From the NCBI GenBank assembly GCA_028356125.1, contig JAOMTZ010000014.1, forward strand, positions 1 to 44,514: 44,514 bases of DNA, given 5' to 3'. This DNA is from Candidatus Poseidoniaceae archaeon. Lineage in GTDB: Archaea; Thermoplasmatota; Poseidoniia; Poseidoniales; Poseidoniaceae. Of this stretch, positions 34,551 through 42,809 are shown piece after piece; position 1 is the first letter of the stretch, and the number at the start of each line of letters is the position of its first letter. The notes under the pieces were generated by a model. It made no database searches. It saw only the letters and a program-made list of their open reading frames with translations, and was not told the origin of the DNA. The position numbers and the translations under genes were made by a program.

Positions 34551-34861
34551 TGGCGACAAAAGACGAAGTGTTAACTGCTCTAGATGATGTTGAAGACCCA
34601 GAATTAAAATTATCAATTGTTGAACTCGGACTGGTTTATGATGTCCGTTTTGAGTCCAAAGAAGGCAAGGAACATGCCGAAGTGGACATGACTCTAACAA
34701 GCCCAGGATGCCCTGCTGCTGCAGAAATAATGGCGGCAGCCCATCGTGCAGCACTAAATGCTGTTGAAAGTGTTCACATCAATTTAGTCTGGTCTCCAAG
34801 ATGGGATCCTAAAATCCATGCATCTGAAGATGCTAGGATGGATATGGGGATTTGGGACTGA
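34550..34861 (+). CDS. sufT: SufT/MIP18-family (DUF59) Fe-S maturation protein
   Basis: DUF59 proteins help mature Fe-S proteins. The motifs are DPELKLSIVELGLVYDVRF and MTLTSPGCPAAAEIM, with Cys54 as the conserved cysteine. The 103-residue length fits. It is the final gene of the SUF operon. Its stop and the stop of the convergent helicase abut with no space, together spelling the palindrome TGATCA at 34859-34864. Confidence 0.9.
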   Translation: MATKDEVLTALDDVEDPELKLSIVELGLVYDVRFESKEGKEHAEVDMTLTSPGCPAAAEIMAAAHRAALNAVESVHINLVWSPRWDPKIHASEDARMDMGIWD

Positions 34862-37648
34862 TCACAGATAGACTTCTTTGTGATGGATACTGTTTTTTGG
34901 CCCCATGCGGTTTTTGCGTATTTCAGCAATATACTGTTTACCTTCATCATTTCTACAATATGTAATCTCGCTAGTTCCAATGTAGTAATTCCAATGTGTT
35001 AGGAATATTTCAGCTCTTTCTTTTGTATTCGCAACAATAGAAGGCACCTTGTGATACATTTGGACGCTTCGCACAGCCTTCTTCAAGAACTTAGCAAGAA
35101 CCTCTGGCAATAATTTCGAAAGCCAAGTATCACGCATGTGCATTGCTGGACGGCTGATGATATATCTTGGATTATCAAGAGGGCCAAGAACTTCCTCTAG
35201 GGCTTTAGTGAACTTCTCAGTTTCTTCTTCTGTGGCATGTTCAAGATGGAATCTTAGCCATCCACCTCCACGACTTCCTCCTGCAGCTCTACAATCTCTA
35301 TCAATTTCCCGTAAGTCACTGAGAGTATCGACTATGACCTTTGAAATTTCAAGCATTAACGATTCATCTGTCCATGGATGTTTGTTAATCCCGAATTTGA
35401 ACCCACCACTGAATCCAGAACTTAATTTGGCTTCGACAGCAGTACTGGATTTGACATTAAACGGTTGGCCAATACCCCAAAGTCCACGGACATGAGGACG
35501 GTTTGCAGCACGACTTAGCATCTCTTCATTGAATAATTCCATTCCCTCGTTCACACCTTCTGGCTTTGCGTCATTGAACGCTGCATGAACGTGGCCAACT
35601 CCTTTTTCGATAGTCCCGTCGTCACAAACTCCGTACAACTGTTTGTGCTTTCTCTTGAATCGGTCGTAATCATCGAATCCTTTGGTAAACTCTTCTGCTA
35701 AGCAAACAATATCCCAATTGTTCGCAACCTTCTCTTTCCAAGTTGAGTCCAATCTAATAGAGCGTCCCCGAAGTTGGTTTATGCTCATACTGGTAGTGAC
35801 TGTGGTCATATCGATTAGTACATTGATTCTAGAGGCATCCCATCCTTCACCGAGCAAACCTCTAGTTCCAATCAAACATTTTGTTAATCCTTCTTGGAAG
35901 AACTCTGTAATCATTAATGAATAATATCTTGGAACCCAATCCTTGCCTTTACCATGTATCTCATGATATCCATCATGCACATGGTCTTCCAATCTGATCT
36001 CGACTTCATTTTCGGAAATCCATTGTCTAGCCCTTGACATGAATCGCTCAAACAAATCATCATCAACCAGTACGGTGCTACCAGTCATCAGTATTGGATC
36101 AAGTGAATCTCCCTCCGGATGGGATACCATTGAACGGAAAACGGCAATAGCTCCACCCGCCTCATCGTCCAGAATTCCATCAACTAATGATGTAGCAGAT
36201 GTCTTTTCAAAATCAGTCACAATAACTGCTCTAATTGTATCCCCTAATGTGTTAATCTCAGTTGAGAATATTCTGTTTAGAGCAGAAATTTTCGATGAAG
36301 AATATGCCATCACTCTGCCAACAGGTGAAGCGCAAGGCCTAGAGCCGGTTTCTGTAATTTGAATTCCCAGAAGTCTTAATCTGGATACTACCGATTCCGA
36401 CAATCGATGGTCTTCTTCATCTTTTGATCTCCTCAGTCCATGTCTAACATATCGACTGAGAACAGTTCTCAGCATACTCATTCTTGTCCATGATTCATCA
36501 TCGCCATCCATTACAATTTCAGGCACATCTTGTGGTAATTTTGTCATAGTGGATTGCAAATATCTTCTGGCATCATCTGCAAATGCCGGATGCTTCCTGT
36601 GGAATTCTTTCCAATCCATTGGCTTTCCACCTGGAGATTTCCTCTCAGAAAGCGACTTGAACAACCAACTGTCCAAATCTAGAACGCGCTCTGGACCCTT
36701 CGAAAGTTCCTTTTCACGTAACTCGATTAGTAAATCCTCAAATTCAGAATCAACTCCTGCAATGTATTGTAGTTCCTTAGAATCTGGTCTAACGAAGTAG
36801 CATAAATCTTGGTAAGGTGCGAGGTTGGCTTCTCTAACCAATGCAGGAACTGGTACTTCGTAATCTACTGGGCCAAAAAACTCCTCATATCGATTAGCAT
36901 CATCTTCGTCAAAATCCTCTGGTACGGGTGGTGTAGCTGTTAATCCTAGAACTACTGGGTCTCCAAATAGTTCCTTGACTTCAGTTAGAATTCTGCCCCA
37001 ATGGTGCATTAGATGATGGCATTCATCCAGAATAATTAGGCCAACTCCAATGTCCTTCAAGCGTTCGAGGTTTTTCTTAGCACTCTCACCTAAAATTGAA
37101 AGAGCATTTCCTTCTTTTGCAACCATGTCACGAACTTTCTTTCTGTAAGTGCCCAATCTAGCATCATAATAATCTCGATTCCTCTCCTTGAGATCATTTT
37201 GCCACGCCGTACATGATTCGTAATCATGGGCTTCGCCTTCGCTAATTAATTTCTCAGCCCACAGAGTTAGGGCTTGAATCTCAATGTCTTCTCCACCCTT
37301 TCCGGGGGCTGTAATCGATTGATATGTGAGGGATGTAAGCAATCCCGGGTTCTTTGGGTCTGTACTGATGAAGTCATCCTTTCCATCTAGGTCAAAAAGA
37401 GATGTTCTTGCAGCCCATTGTGCTTGAATAGCAGAGTTTGGGGACAATACTAATGCGGGTTTTTTGACTAGATCTGCCCAGACATAGAGGCCAAGGATTG
37501 TTTTTCCAGAACCCGGAGGTGCAACTATGTGTAAGCGAGTTGCACCAGACTCAAGTTGTGGAATTATTACTTTGCAAGCAGCATCTTGAGATGGTCTCAA
37601 TTTACCGGTGAAGTGAATATTGCCAAAATCCGGAAGTGGTTCTGGCAT
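34862..37648 (-). CDS. Superfamily II helicase with large unassigned C-terminal region
   Basis: Motif I is VAPPGSGKTILGL (residues 42-54), motif II is LIILDECHH and motif III-like is LGLTATPP. Motifs V-VI are TRGLLGEGWDASRINVLID and then MSINQLRGRSIRLD, the family's RGRxxR. A Q-motif-like RPSQ occurs at 18-21. The DECH box and helicase layout are of the XPB/Res-like, DNA- or RNA-translocating type; the substrate is not decidable. From about residue 680 on, roughly 250 residues are unassigned, with Gly/Trp-rich stretches and no nuclease motif I can see. The gene abuts the convergent sufT stop. Nothing beside it suggests a defence cassette. Confidence 0.82.
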   Translation of the reverse strand: MPEPLPDFGNIHFTGKLRPSQDAACKVIIPQLESGATRLHIVAPPGSGKTILGLYVWADLVKKPALVLSPNSAIQAQWAARTSLFDLDGKDDFISTDPKNPGLLTSLTYQSITAPGKGGEDIEIQALTLWAEKLISEGEAHDYESCTAWQNDLKERNRDYYDARLGTYRKKVRDMVAKEGNALSILGESAKKNLERLKDIGVGLIILDECHHLMHHWGRILTEVKELFGDPVVLGLTATPPVPEDFDEDDANRYEEFFGPVDYEVPVPALVREANLAPYQDLCYFVRPDSKELQYIAGVDSEFEDLLIELREKELSKGPERVLDLDSWLFKSLSERKSPGGKPMDWKEFHRKHPAFADDARRYLQSTMTKLPQDVPEIVMDGDDESWTRMSMLRTVLSRYVRHGLRRSKDEEDHRLSESVVSRLRLLGIQITETGSRPCASPVGRVMAYSSSKISALNRIFSTEINTLGDTIRAVIVTDFEKTSATSLVDGILDDEAGGAIAVFRSMVSHPEGDSLDPILMTGSTVLVDDDLFERFMSRARQWISENEVEIRLEDHVHDGYHEIHGKGKDWVPRYYSLMITEFFQEGLTKCLIGTRGLLGEGWDASRINVLIDMTTVTTSMSINQLRGRSIRLDSTWKEKVANNWDIVCLAEEFTKGFDDYDRFKRKHKQLYGVCDDGTIEKGVGHVHAAFNDAKPEGVNEGMELFNEEMLSRAANRPHVRGLWGIGQPFNVKSSTAVEAKLSSGFSGGFKFGINKHPWTDESLMLEISKVIVDTLSDLREIDRDCRAAGGSRGGGWLRFHLEHATEEETEKFTKALEEVLGPLDNPRYIISRPAMHMRDTWLSKLLPEVLAKFLKKAVRSVQMYHKVPSIVANTKERAEIFLTHWNYYIGTSEITYCRNDEGKQYIAEIRKNRMGPKNSIHHKEVYL

Positions 37649-37804
37649 ATTTACTCCTTCTCAAACCGAGTATAAGATGGTAGGCACTGAAAAGAACAAC
37701 TGCAACCTCTTCGAACTACAATTCGTAGCAATGGCTAATCGTTGAAACAGGGTGTTCGGAAGCTTCCTAACACATGAATCTACTGTTTCTAAATCTACAG
37801 ATTA

Positions 37805-38695
37805 CTAAGAATCGCTCTTCCCCATTCGATAAGCATCTATTACTGCTCTTGCTATTGCTTCAGGGTCGTTGTTAATTTGATTGTCAATTTTGACTCCACC
37901 CATGACGGAATCGCCAACCATCACTGAATCTGTAAGAGACAGTGACTTTCCATCGCCTTCATCTTTGGATTCTGAACTCTCTTGAATCATTTTATCAAAA
38001 TGGGTTTTGGATTCCTTGATTTGTTTTATTTCAGAATCTTTCTCTTGAACTTCAATTTCTAGCGTCACGACCTTTTCTTTAGTTTCCTCTAATTCAGATT
38101 TTAATTCTTCAGCAGCATGTACAGCTTGTTTCAGTTCTAAATCCATTGCTTGAAGTACAGCCGCAAAAGTGGCAGGTTCGTTACTTTCAGTTGTCGATTC
38201 GGGAGGTGTTGCAGATGAATCTTGTGTTGTTTCCGAATCGATGATTTTCTCCAAAGGCCAGGGGGTTTGGATTCCAAAACCCTCCTCTGCTGGAAGTTCT
38301 CCTAGGAGTAATTTCCATCTCGCATCTTTCATCCGTATGATGAGCAATGTCTCATTGTAGATTGCGAATAGTGCAAAACACAAAACCGTAAAACAGAGTC
38401 CGATGTAGGCTATTCTTAGATCATATTGTTCATAGCTTTCAGATATATCATACATCTCGCTTAAGCTTTCGGTTGAACCACCTAAGATATTGATACATTC
38501 CGATAGTAAACTACCAGAAATAAAGATCAGAAACAAAATGTAAATTACATTACTAAATTGTTCCATTCCCCCTAATTCCCGTGGGGAAATATCTGAAAAA
38601 TCTTCTTTCCGCTTTCCTGTAATATACCACAATAAAACTATTGAAGCCATAAGAGTTAGGAAACCCACCCATATGAACATTTCATTGTCGCGCAC
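37805..38695 (-). CDS. Three-helix membrane protein with coiled coil, unknown function
   Basis: Hydrophobic helices lie near residues 6-24, 48-68 and 92-118. Residues about 180-240 form a strong coiled coil (LELKQAVHAAEELKSELEE onward). The last 50 residues contain a polar, beta-prone stretch (VMVGDSVMGGVKIDNQIN) and a helix with PEAIARAVIDAYRMG. I recognise no family. A coiled coil behind membrane helices suggests an oligomeric or tethering role. It is followed by 156 bases without a recognised gene before the helicase; I see only a 22-codon frame there and assign nothing. Confidence 0.55.
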   Translation of the reverse strand: MRDNEMFIWVGFLTLMASIVLLWYITGKRKEDFSDISPRELGGMEQFSNVIYILFLIFISGSLLSECINILGGSTESLSEMYDISESYEQYDLRIAYIGLCFTVLCFALFAIYNETLLIIRMKDARWKLLLGELPAEEGFGIQTPWPLEKIIDSETTQDSSATPPESTTESNEPATFAAVLQAMDLELKQAVHAAEELKSELEETKEKVVTLEIEVQEKDSEIKQIKESKTHFDKMIQESSESKDEGDGKSLSLTDSVMVGDSVMGGVKIDNQINNDPEAIARAVIDAYRMGKSDS

Positions 38696-38749
38696 ATATA
38701 TTTCATAACTTTATTTAATTTAGTTGTGTTGATTCAAAAAGGGCACTTC

Positions 38750-38755
38750 TTTAAA
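38750..38755 (+). promoter_or_regulatory. TATA-like box before the 27-codon ORF
   Basis: TTTAAA lies 21-26 bases upstream of the ATG at 38776, the distance expected for a leaderless archaeal transcript. The surrounding gap (38696-38775) is AT-rich, so chance occurrence is likely enough to keep confidence modest. Confidence 0.35.
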
Positions 38756-38775
38756 CATTAACCGATACGTAGTCT

Positions 38776-38859
38776 ATGCGCATAATATCTTTTACTCTAT
38801 CTTTGTTGATGCTCGCATCCGTTTTCGCAGGTTGTCTTGAAGAATTAATTTCTAATTAG
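38776..38859 (+). CDS. 27-residue lipoprotein-like small ORF
   Basis: The frame reads a Met-Arg start, a hydrophobic core of ISFTLSLLMLASVF and then AGC followed by LEELISN and stop. This is a complete lipoprotein signal peptide (lipobox F-A-G-C) with a mature part of only eight residues including the lipidated cysteine. A TATA-like box lies at leaderless distance upstream. It could be a genuine membrane-anchored lipopeptide or the remnant of a lipoprotein gene cut by an early stop. Its stop lies within a 12-bp palindrome shared with the convergent FkbM gene. Confidence rests on the signal-peptide pattern alone. Confidence 0.4.
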   Translation: MRIISFTLSLLMLASVFAGCLEELISN

Positions 38860-38861
38860 AA
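38850..38861. repeat. 12-bp perfect palindrome containing both convergent stop codons
   Basis: TTCTAATTAGAA is its own reverse complement. It holds the TAG of the small lipoprotein-like ORF (38857-38859, plus strand) and the TAG of the FkbM gene (38852-38854, minus strand). It has no loop, so it is more likely a shared stop arrangement or protein site than a terminator hairpin. Confidence 0.4.
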
Positions 38862-39691
38862 GTGAATATAATTCCATCCTCACCAATGTTTGAGTCATAC
38901 ATTTTCTGTAGTACAGTATTGACTTCTGAAATGTTGTGTTCTTGTTTATTATCCGGTAATTCAAATTTAGTAAAATGACCTGGTAAAACAGAGAGGAATG
39001 TTTCAACATCGATATCTGCAACATTCTTTAGATGATGCGGCAGGAATTCAACAACTAATGTTTTACAATTAGATAGAATGTCTTTCATACCTTTCATTGC
39101 AAAGTACTCAGAACCCTCTATGTCCATTAGAATTAGATCATAATCATGCTCAGACAAATAATCGTCAAGTCTGTGAGATTCTAATTCAATAATTTCGGGG
39201 TTGTCAAAATCATATAGGAAACTGCTCTTTTTTGGTTTCCTCTTGCTTCCACCCGAGTTTACAGTATTGAGTAGAAATTCTACTTTTTCCTGTGAATCAC
39301 TAGCAAAAATATTGTGAGGTGTTATGTTTTCAGCATTGTTAAGTTGGAGATTTATTTCTAGTAATTCGTAGGTGTTCGGATTTGCTTCAATCGCCGTTAC
39401 TTCCTTACAATGTTTTGAAAGTGGTATTGCTAAGGAGCCGATGTGCGTTCCAACGATCAAAACTTTTGATTTACTGTTGATAAATTTCTTTAGTCGTTGC
39501 ACTTCTTCAATACCAAATCCACCTGAACGTAACTTTTGGCCTACTTCAAGGTCTTCTGGGTCAACTGCGAATAAACCGTTTTCACTATTCGTGATGATGG
39601 CTCTGATATTATTGCCGAGTTTCTTGCTAAGTCGCTTTGATTTTATTTTCTTAAAACCAAGATTAAGGCGCCAATAAATCGCTCTAAGCAT
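38852..39691 (-). CDS. FkbM-family SAM-dependent methyltransferase
   Basis: VLIVGTHIGSLAIPLSK is the SAM-binding motif I, EVTAIEANPNTYELLEINLQ is motif II, and YDLILMDIEGSEYFAMKGM is the FkbM-typical acidic motif. LDDYLSEHDY precedes it. FkbM enzymes O-methylate sugars, lipids or peptides; the acceptor is unknown. Length is 279 residues with a short basic N terminus (residues 1-27, rich in Lys and Arg) and no signal. Its ATG lies within the last codons of an upstream 53-codon ORF (8-base overlap), suggesting translational coupling. Confidence 0.83.
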   Translation of the reverse strand: MLRAIYWRLNLGFKKIKSKRLSKKLGNNIRAIITNSENGLFAVDPEDLEVGQKLRSGGFGIEEVQRLKKFINSKSKVLIVGTHIGSLAIPLSKHCKEVTAIEANPNTYELLEINLQLNNAENITPHNIFASDSQEKVEFLLNTVNSGGSKRKPKKSSFLYDFDNPEIIELESHRLDDYLSEHDYDLILMDIEGSEYFAMKGMKDILSNCKTLVVEFLPHHLKNVADIDVETFLSVLPGHFTKFELPDNKQEHNISEVNTVLQKMYDSNIGEDGIIFTSN

Positions 39692-39845
39692 GTTGAACCC
39701 TCATTTGAACTTCATGGCTCATCGTTATACTAGCCACTTGCAAACCCACAGGTTCTGTTATTGATTTGCGTGCTGAAAGCAAGTTCTTAAGGCGCAAAAT
39801 ATCGTCTTCTTTGACCGACATACTTGGCTCATAATGTGCCTGCAT
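39684..39845 (-). CDS. 53-residue small ORF upstream of and overlapping the FkbM gene
   Basis: The frame starts at ATG 39845 (second ATG at 39821) and ends with TAG at 39684-39686, overlapping the FkbM start by 8 bases. It reads MQAHYEPSMSVKEDDILRLK and continues with LKNLLSARKSITEPVG and ASITMSHEVQMRV. Composition is protein-like, with a helical first half, and an in-frame stop lies just upstream. A GAATATC stretch at about 27-33 bases from the ATG could be its TATA box. No family is recognised. It may be a small partner or a translated leader for the methyltransferase. Confidence 0.42.
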   Translation of the reverse strand: MQAHYEPSMSVKEDDILRLKNLLSARKSITEPVGLQVASITMSHEVQMRVQHA

Positions 39846-39897
39846 ATGAGCCTATTTGATTCAATGCGACGGATATTCGTGACATGGCCGAAATGGT

Positions 39898-40653
39898 TCA
39901 AAGTCTACTTCGTAACAAGACTAAAGTCAATAATACCATATTCAAGCCCAATACTAATTCTGGTAAATATTCAAGTGAATCTGAAACTGCGAGTCCGAAA
40001 ATAATCAATGACTGCATTCCGAATCCAAGTACTGATGACATTGTTAATTCAAAACCCAAACCCTTCGAACCTTTACCTGATAACGCAGAGATGATGCTAT
40101 CCTGCCAACTGAAAAAAATAAGATATATTGAATGGAAAATATTGACGTTTCTTTGCTTCTCCCAAGAATGGGCGACTGGCCGTATGCGTTCATCGATCCG
40201 ACTCGTAGAGTCTCCCGAACCCAAAGAACGCATCAAAACCGAATAATGATTGAATAATGAATATTGGAATAATGTGGCCAGAATCATTCCACATGTGAAT
40301 ATGACATCCCAATCAAAAGCCCTACCAAATGCCCACATTACAGCAATTAAACCAATCGTGTCTGCTACTGTATCCCAATATCGGCCAACATGCGAAGGTC
40401 TTCCACGGATTCGGGCTAATTCACCATCAACAGCATCAATCACTCCCTTAACGATCAGTAAGAAGCATGGAATGACAGTATAGCCTTCAAAAATTAACCA
40501 TGCACTGAAAATTGTGAGAATCAAATGTAAGTTTGTTACCATTATCACAGAGACTGGTTTTTCTTTCAGGAATCGAGCCATAATCCTAGCGATTGGCCTT
40601 CCCCATTCAGATAAATCAATGACTTTTCGCCCCCCATATTTACCCGCTGTCAT
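39898..40653 (-). CDS. CDP-alcohol phosphatidyltransferase family protein
   Basis: The full catalytic motif D-G-x2-A-R-x8-G-x3-D-x3-D is present: Asp76-Gly77, Ala80-Arg81, Gly90, Asp94 and Asp98. It lies between helices, in 251 residues with about six membrane segments. The family joins a CDP-activated lipid to an alcohol head group (inositol-phosphate, glycerol-phosphate, serine). In archaea it builds polar lipids such as archaetidylinositol phosphate; which one here is not decidable. The N terminus (YGGRKVIDLSEWGRP) is a short polar helix. It lies 52 bases upstream of the 53-codon ORF and FkbM gene on the same strand. Confidence 0.9.
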   Translation of the reverse strand: MTAGKYGGRKVIDLSEWGRPIARIMARFLKEKPVSVIMVTNLHLILTIFSAWLIFEGYTVIPCFLLIVKGVIDAVDGELARIRGRPSHVGRYWDTVADTIGLIAVMWAFGRAFDWDVIFTCGMILATLFQYSLFNHYSVLMRSLGSGDSTSRIDERIRPVAHSWEKQRNVNIFHSIYLIFFSWQDSIISALSGKGSKGLGFELTMSSVLGFGMQSLIIFGLAVSDSLEYLPELVLGLNMVLLTLVLLRSRL

Positions 40654-40858
40654 TTAGACACCCAGTTGGCGGTAAAGCACTACATTGATAATTTAGCGTA
40701 CAATAAACATGATGCGGAATCAACTAATGTTAACTTTTGTAAAAATAAAAGTCAATTGAATTAGGGGGAATACAAATTTTGTAAAACCTTGAACCATGCG
40801 TTTCCATTGTTTCCTTAGTTCGACCAGCCTATTAGTTGACCAACAAAAAAAGCGCAGG

Positions 40859-40872
40859 CCGAAAGGTTATAT
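40859..40872 (+). promoter_or_regulatory. BRE/TATA promoter for a leaderless transcript
   Basis: CCGAAAGG (40859-40866) resembles a purine-rich archaeal BRE and is followed by TTATAT (40867-40872), centred about 26 bases upstream of ATG 40896. This spacing is what a leaderless archaeal transcript needs and supports 40896 as the start of the zinc-ribbon gene. Confidence 0.6.
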
Positions 40873-40895
40873 TCGTGAGATTAACAGATTTTCAC

Positions 40896-41561
40896 ATGGT
40901 AGAAATCCTTTGTCCACACTGCGACGGAGATATAGAGTTACCAGATGGAGAATATGGGGAGTTTTCATGCCCATTATGTGAAGAAGATTTCCTCTGGGAA
41001 GATGATTCCCTCTCGGAAGAAGATTCCATCTCGGAAGATGAAGCCGTTCATGGCCCTGTTTCTTTTATTGAATCTGAAAATATCGAGTTGAGTTACAAGT
41101 TAGCTGCGATAGCGGTTGTAGTTGTAATTTTCGTGATTATTATGGCGATTTCTTCTGCGTTTTCATCAGGAGAGGCTAATACCAGTTCATGGCCATTGGA
41201 ACAGGTAGAGATTGTTGAGATTACCAATAAAGGAAACAGTGGCATGGAGGGAGATACTTACTATGCCGTGGATATCAAATTCGCATTAAATGATTCAAGG
41301 GAAAGAACTACGACGTTAAAATGTAATGCTGAAAGGGATGCTGAGGCATATGTAGAAGATAACCCCGTTGGCACAACTATCGACATCAGAGTCAACCCCG
41401 TCAAAGGCGAATCTCCATTTTTTGAAATTGAGGGAGGTTGTCCATCCCCTGAATACACCACTACTGAAATAGTCAGTAGTGCCGCCTGTTTTGGATTGAT
41501 AATTGTTATTATTGGGTTTGAGAAAATTAGCGAAGTGATTAGATCTAAAAGGCAACAATAG
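40896..41561 (+). CDS. Zinc-ribbon membrane protein with DUF3592-like domain
   Basis: The N terminus carries two CxxC pairs, LCPHCDGD and SCPLCEED (residues 6-9 and 25-28), a zinc ribbon. An acidic linker made of three 6-residue repeats (LWEDDS, LSEEDS, ISEDEA) follows. A hydrophobic helix (about 68-90) precedes an extracytoplasmic domain with YYAVDIKFALNDSRERTTTL and VGTTIDIRVNPVKGESPFF. That pattern (beta sandwich, V-x-V-x-Y/N-P) is DUF3592-like. A final helix (about 195-215) ends in a basic tail. The frame extends to a TTG at 40836, but the BRE/TATA position supports ATG 40896. Function is unknown. Confidence 0.62.
   Translation: MVEILCPHCDGDIELPDGEYGEFSCPLCEEDFLWEDDSLSEEDSISEDEAVHGPVSFIESENIELSYKLAAIAVVVVIFVIIMAISSAFSSGEANTSSWPLEQVEIVEITNKGNSGMEGDTYYAVDIKFALNDSRERTTTLKCNAERDAEAYVEDNPVGTTIDIRVNPVKGESPFFEIEGGCPSPEYTTTEIVSSAACFGLIIVIIGFEKISEVIRSKRQQ
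40992..41045 (+). repeat. Three imperfect 18-bp tandem repeats
   Basis: Units at 40992-41009, 41010-41027 and 41028-41045 share the core CTCGGAAGA(T/A)GATTCC with few differences. They encode the acidic linker of the zinc-ribbon protein. They look like slippage-driven expansion, so copy number may vary between strains. Confidence 0.7.
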
Positions 41562-41583
41562 GCCTAGTTTCTAGATTATGGAA

Positions 41584-42699
41584 TCAGCGTTTGACAATGA
41601 TTGAAAGAATATCACCGTCTTTCAATGTGTGATCTAAACCAACCCTCTGCCAGTCAAACTTAGCAGATGGTCCTTTCACACGTGCGAATCTAAACTTCCT
41701 CACGAAATCTCTGTGCAGATTGTTACATACATTTCGAACAGTTGAATCATCCTTAACGATAAGAGGTTCTTCCATGTCTGCTTCCTGGCCTTGCGGTTTC
41801 AGAAAGATACTCATGAAACCAAGGTTGTCATAGATGAAATCTTTCAACTCATCCAATCCTGTGCCTTTGAATGCAGAGATTCGCATAATCGGCCAATCCT
41901 GAGGTAGTGCTTTTTCGGCTGAAGTGATTTCTTCCTCAGAGGCAATATCGATTTTGTTGACTGCAATCACTGACTTCGAATAGATTCTGCTACCTGCCAA
42001 AGTATCGACTAACATTTCTGCAGTAGTGTCCTTCCTTAGAGTTACAATAGCCGATGTGTAACCGAATGATCGGATGATGTCACCCATTTCATCAGACGTC
42101 AAGTGTGTTTGCTCAACAGTAGTGCGAACATCAATTCCACCTTTATCGACTCTCTTTACGAATACAGGTGGTTTAGTCTGATTAAGTCTAATGCCAGCAT
42201 TCTCTAATTCTCGATGCAATACACGGAAATGGGCATCTTGGAAAGGGTCTACAACGTATAGAACCATGTCACACGATCTAATTACTCCAAGTATTTCTTT
42301 TCCTCTTCCTTTCCCTTCAGCAGCCCCTTTGATTAGACCTGGCAAATCGAGAATCTGTATTTTTGCACCCTTGTGCTCCATCAATCCCGGAATACAGGTT
42401 AGAGTCGTAAAAGCGAAATTTCCAGCCTCAGACTTAGCATCAGTGACTTGGTTAATCAATGTTGATTTACCGACTGATGGGAAACCTACCAATGCAACCG
42501 AGGCATCACCCGACTTTTTCACTTCAAAACCTTTAGCAGGCCCTGCTGCTTTTGCAGAAGCAGCTACTTTTTCTTCTTTGAGTTTGAGTTGTGCAATTTT
42601 AGCCTTTAACTTGCCAATGTGGGCATTTGTGGCTTTGTTCTTTTGAGTCTTGTTTATCTCGTCGTAAAGGGCCTGAATTTGCTCTTTGATTGTAGCCAA
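41584..42699 (-). CDS. DRG-family GTPase with TGS domain
   Basis: This OBG/DRG-type GTPase has G1 GFPSVGKST (about residues 72-80), G3 DLPGLIKGAAEG, the G4 NKID and an N-terminal helix with KTQKNKATNAHIGKLKAK, the DRG hallmark. The C-terminal TGS domain holds KPQGQEADMEEPLIVKD, then VRNVCNNLHRDF, and ends with GLDHTLKDGDILSIIVKR. DRG proteins associate with ribosomes or RNA and are near-universal in archaea and eukaryotes. The frame continues to ATG 42735, but TTG 42699 is preceded by a strong SD and gives the family start MATIKEQIQ. Confidence 0.9.
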   Translation of the reverse strand: MATIKEQIQALYDEINKTQKNKATNAHIGKLKAKIAQLKLKEEKVAASAKAAGPAKGFEVKKSGDASVALVGFPSVGKSTLINQVTDAKSEAGNFAFTTLTCIPGLMEHKGAKIQILDLPGLIKGAAEGKGRGKEILGVIRSCDMVLYVVDPFQDAHFRVLHRELENAGIRLNQTKPPVFVKRVDKGGIDVRTTVEQTHLTSDEMGDIIRSFGYTSAIVTLRKDTTAEMLVDTLAGSRIYSKSVIAVNKIDIASEEEITSAEKALPQDWPIMRISAFKGTGLDELKDFIYDNLGFMSIFLKPQGQEADMEEPLIVKDDSTVRNVCNNLHRDFVRKFRFARVKGPSAKFDWQRVGLDHTLKDGDILSIIVKR

Positions 42700-42703
42700 A
42701 ACA

Positions 42704-42712
42704 CACCCTCCT
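42704..42712 (-). promoter_or_regulatory. Shine-Dalgarno motif setting the TTG start of the DRG gene
   Basis: On the minus strand AGGAGGGTG runs 42712-42704, ending 4 bases before TTG 42699, with its GGAGG core about 7 bases away. The in-frame ATG at 42735 would place this motif inside coding sequence. DRG proteins usually begin MATI, as the TTG start gives. Confidence 0.65.
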
Positions 42713-42809
42713 GTTTCACTCGGGTGGCTGAGCATTCTTGAATGCTTTCAGCGATGTCAGCTAACTAAGTCCCGATGCAATGATGAGTGTTATCTGCTAC
42801 GGATGAATT

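Noticed and set aside
37678-37746. 22-codon frame in the gap between the helicase and the coiled-coil membrane protein
   Set aside because: Too short to distinguish from chance; no signal peptide, ribosome site or coupling to a neighbour.
34862-40653. Helicase, FkbM and small ORFs as a defence island
   Set aside because: No nuclease, toxin, methyltransferase-restriction or mobile-element genes are present, and gene spacing and strand do not form one operon.
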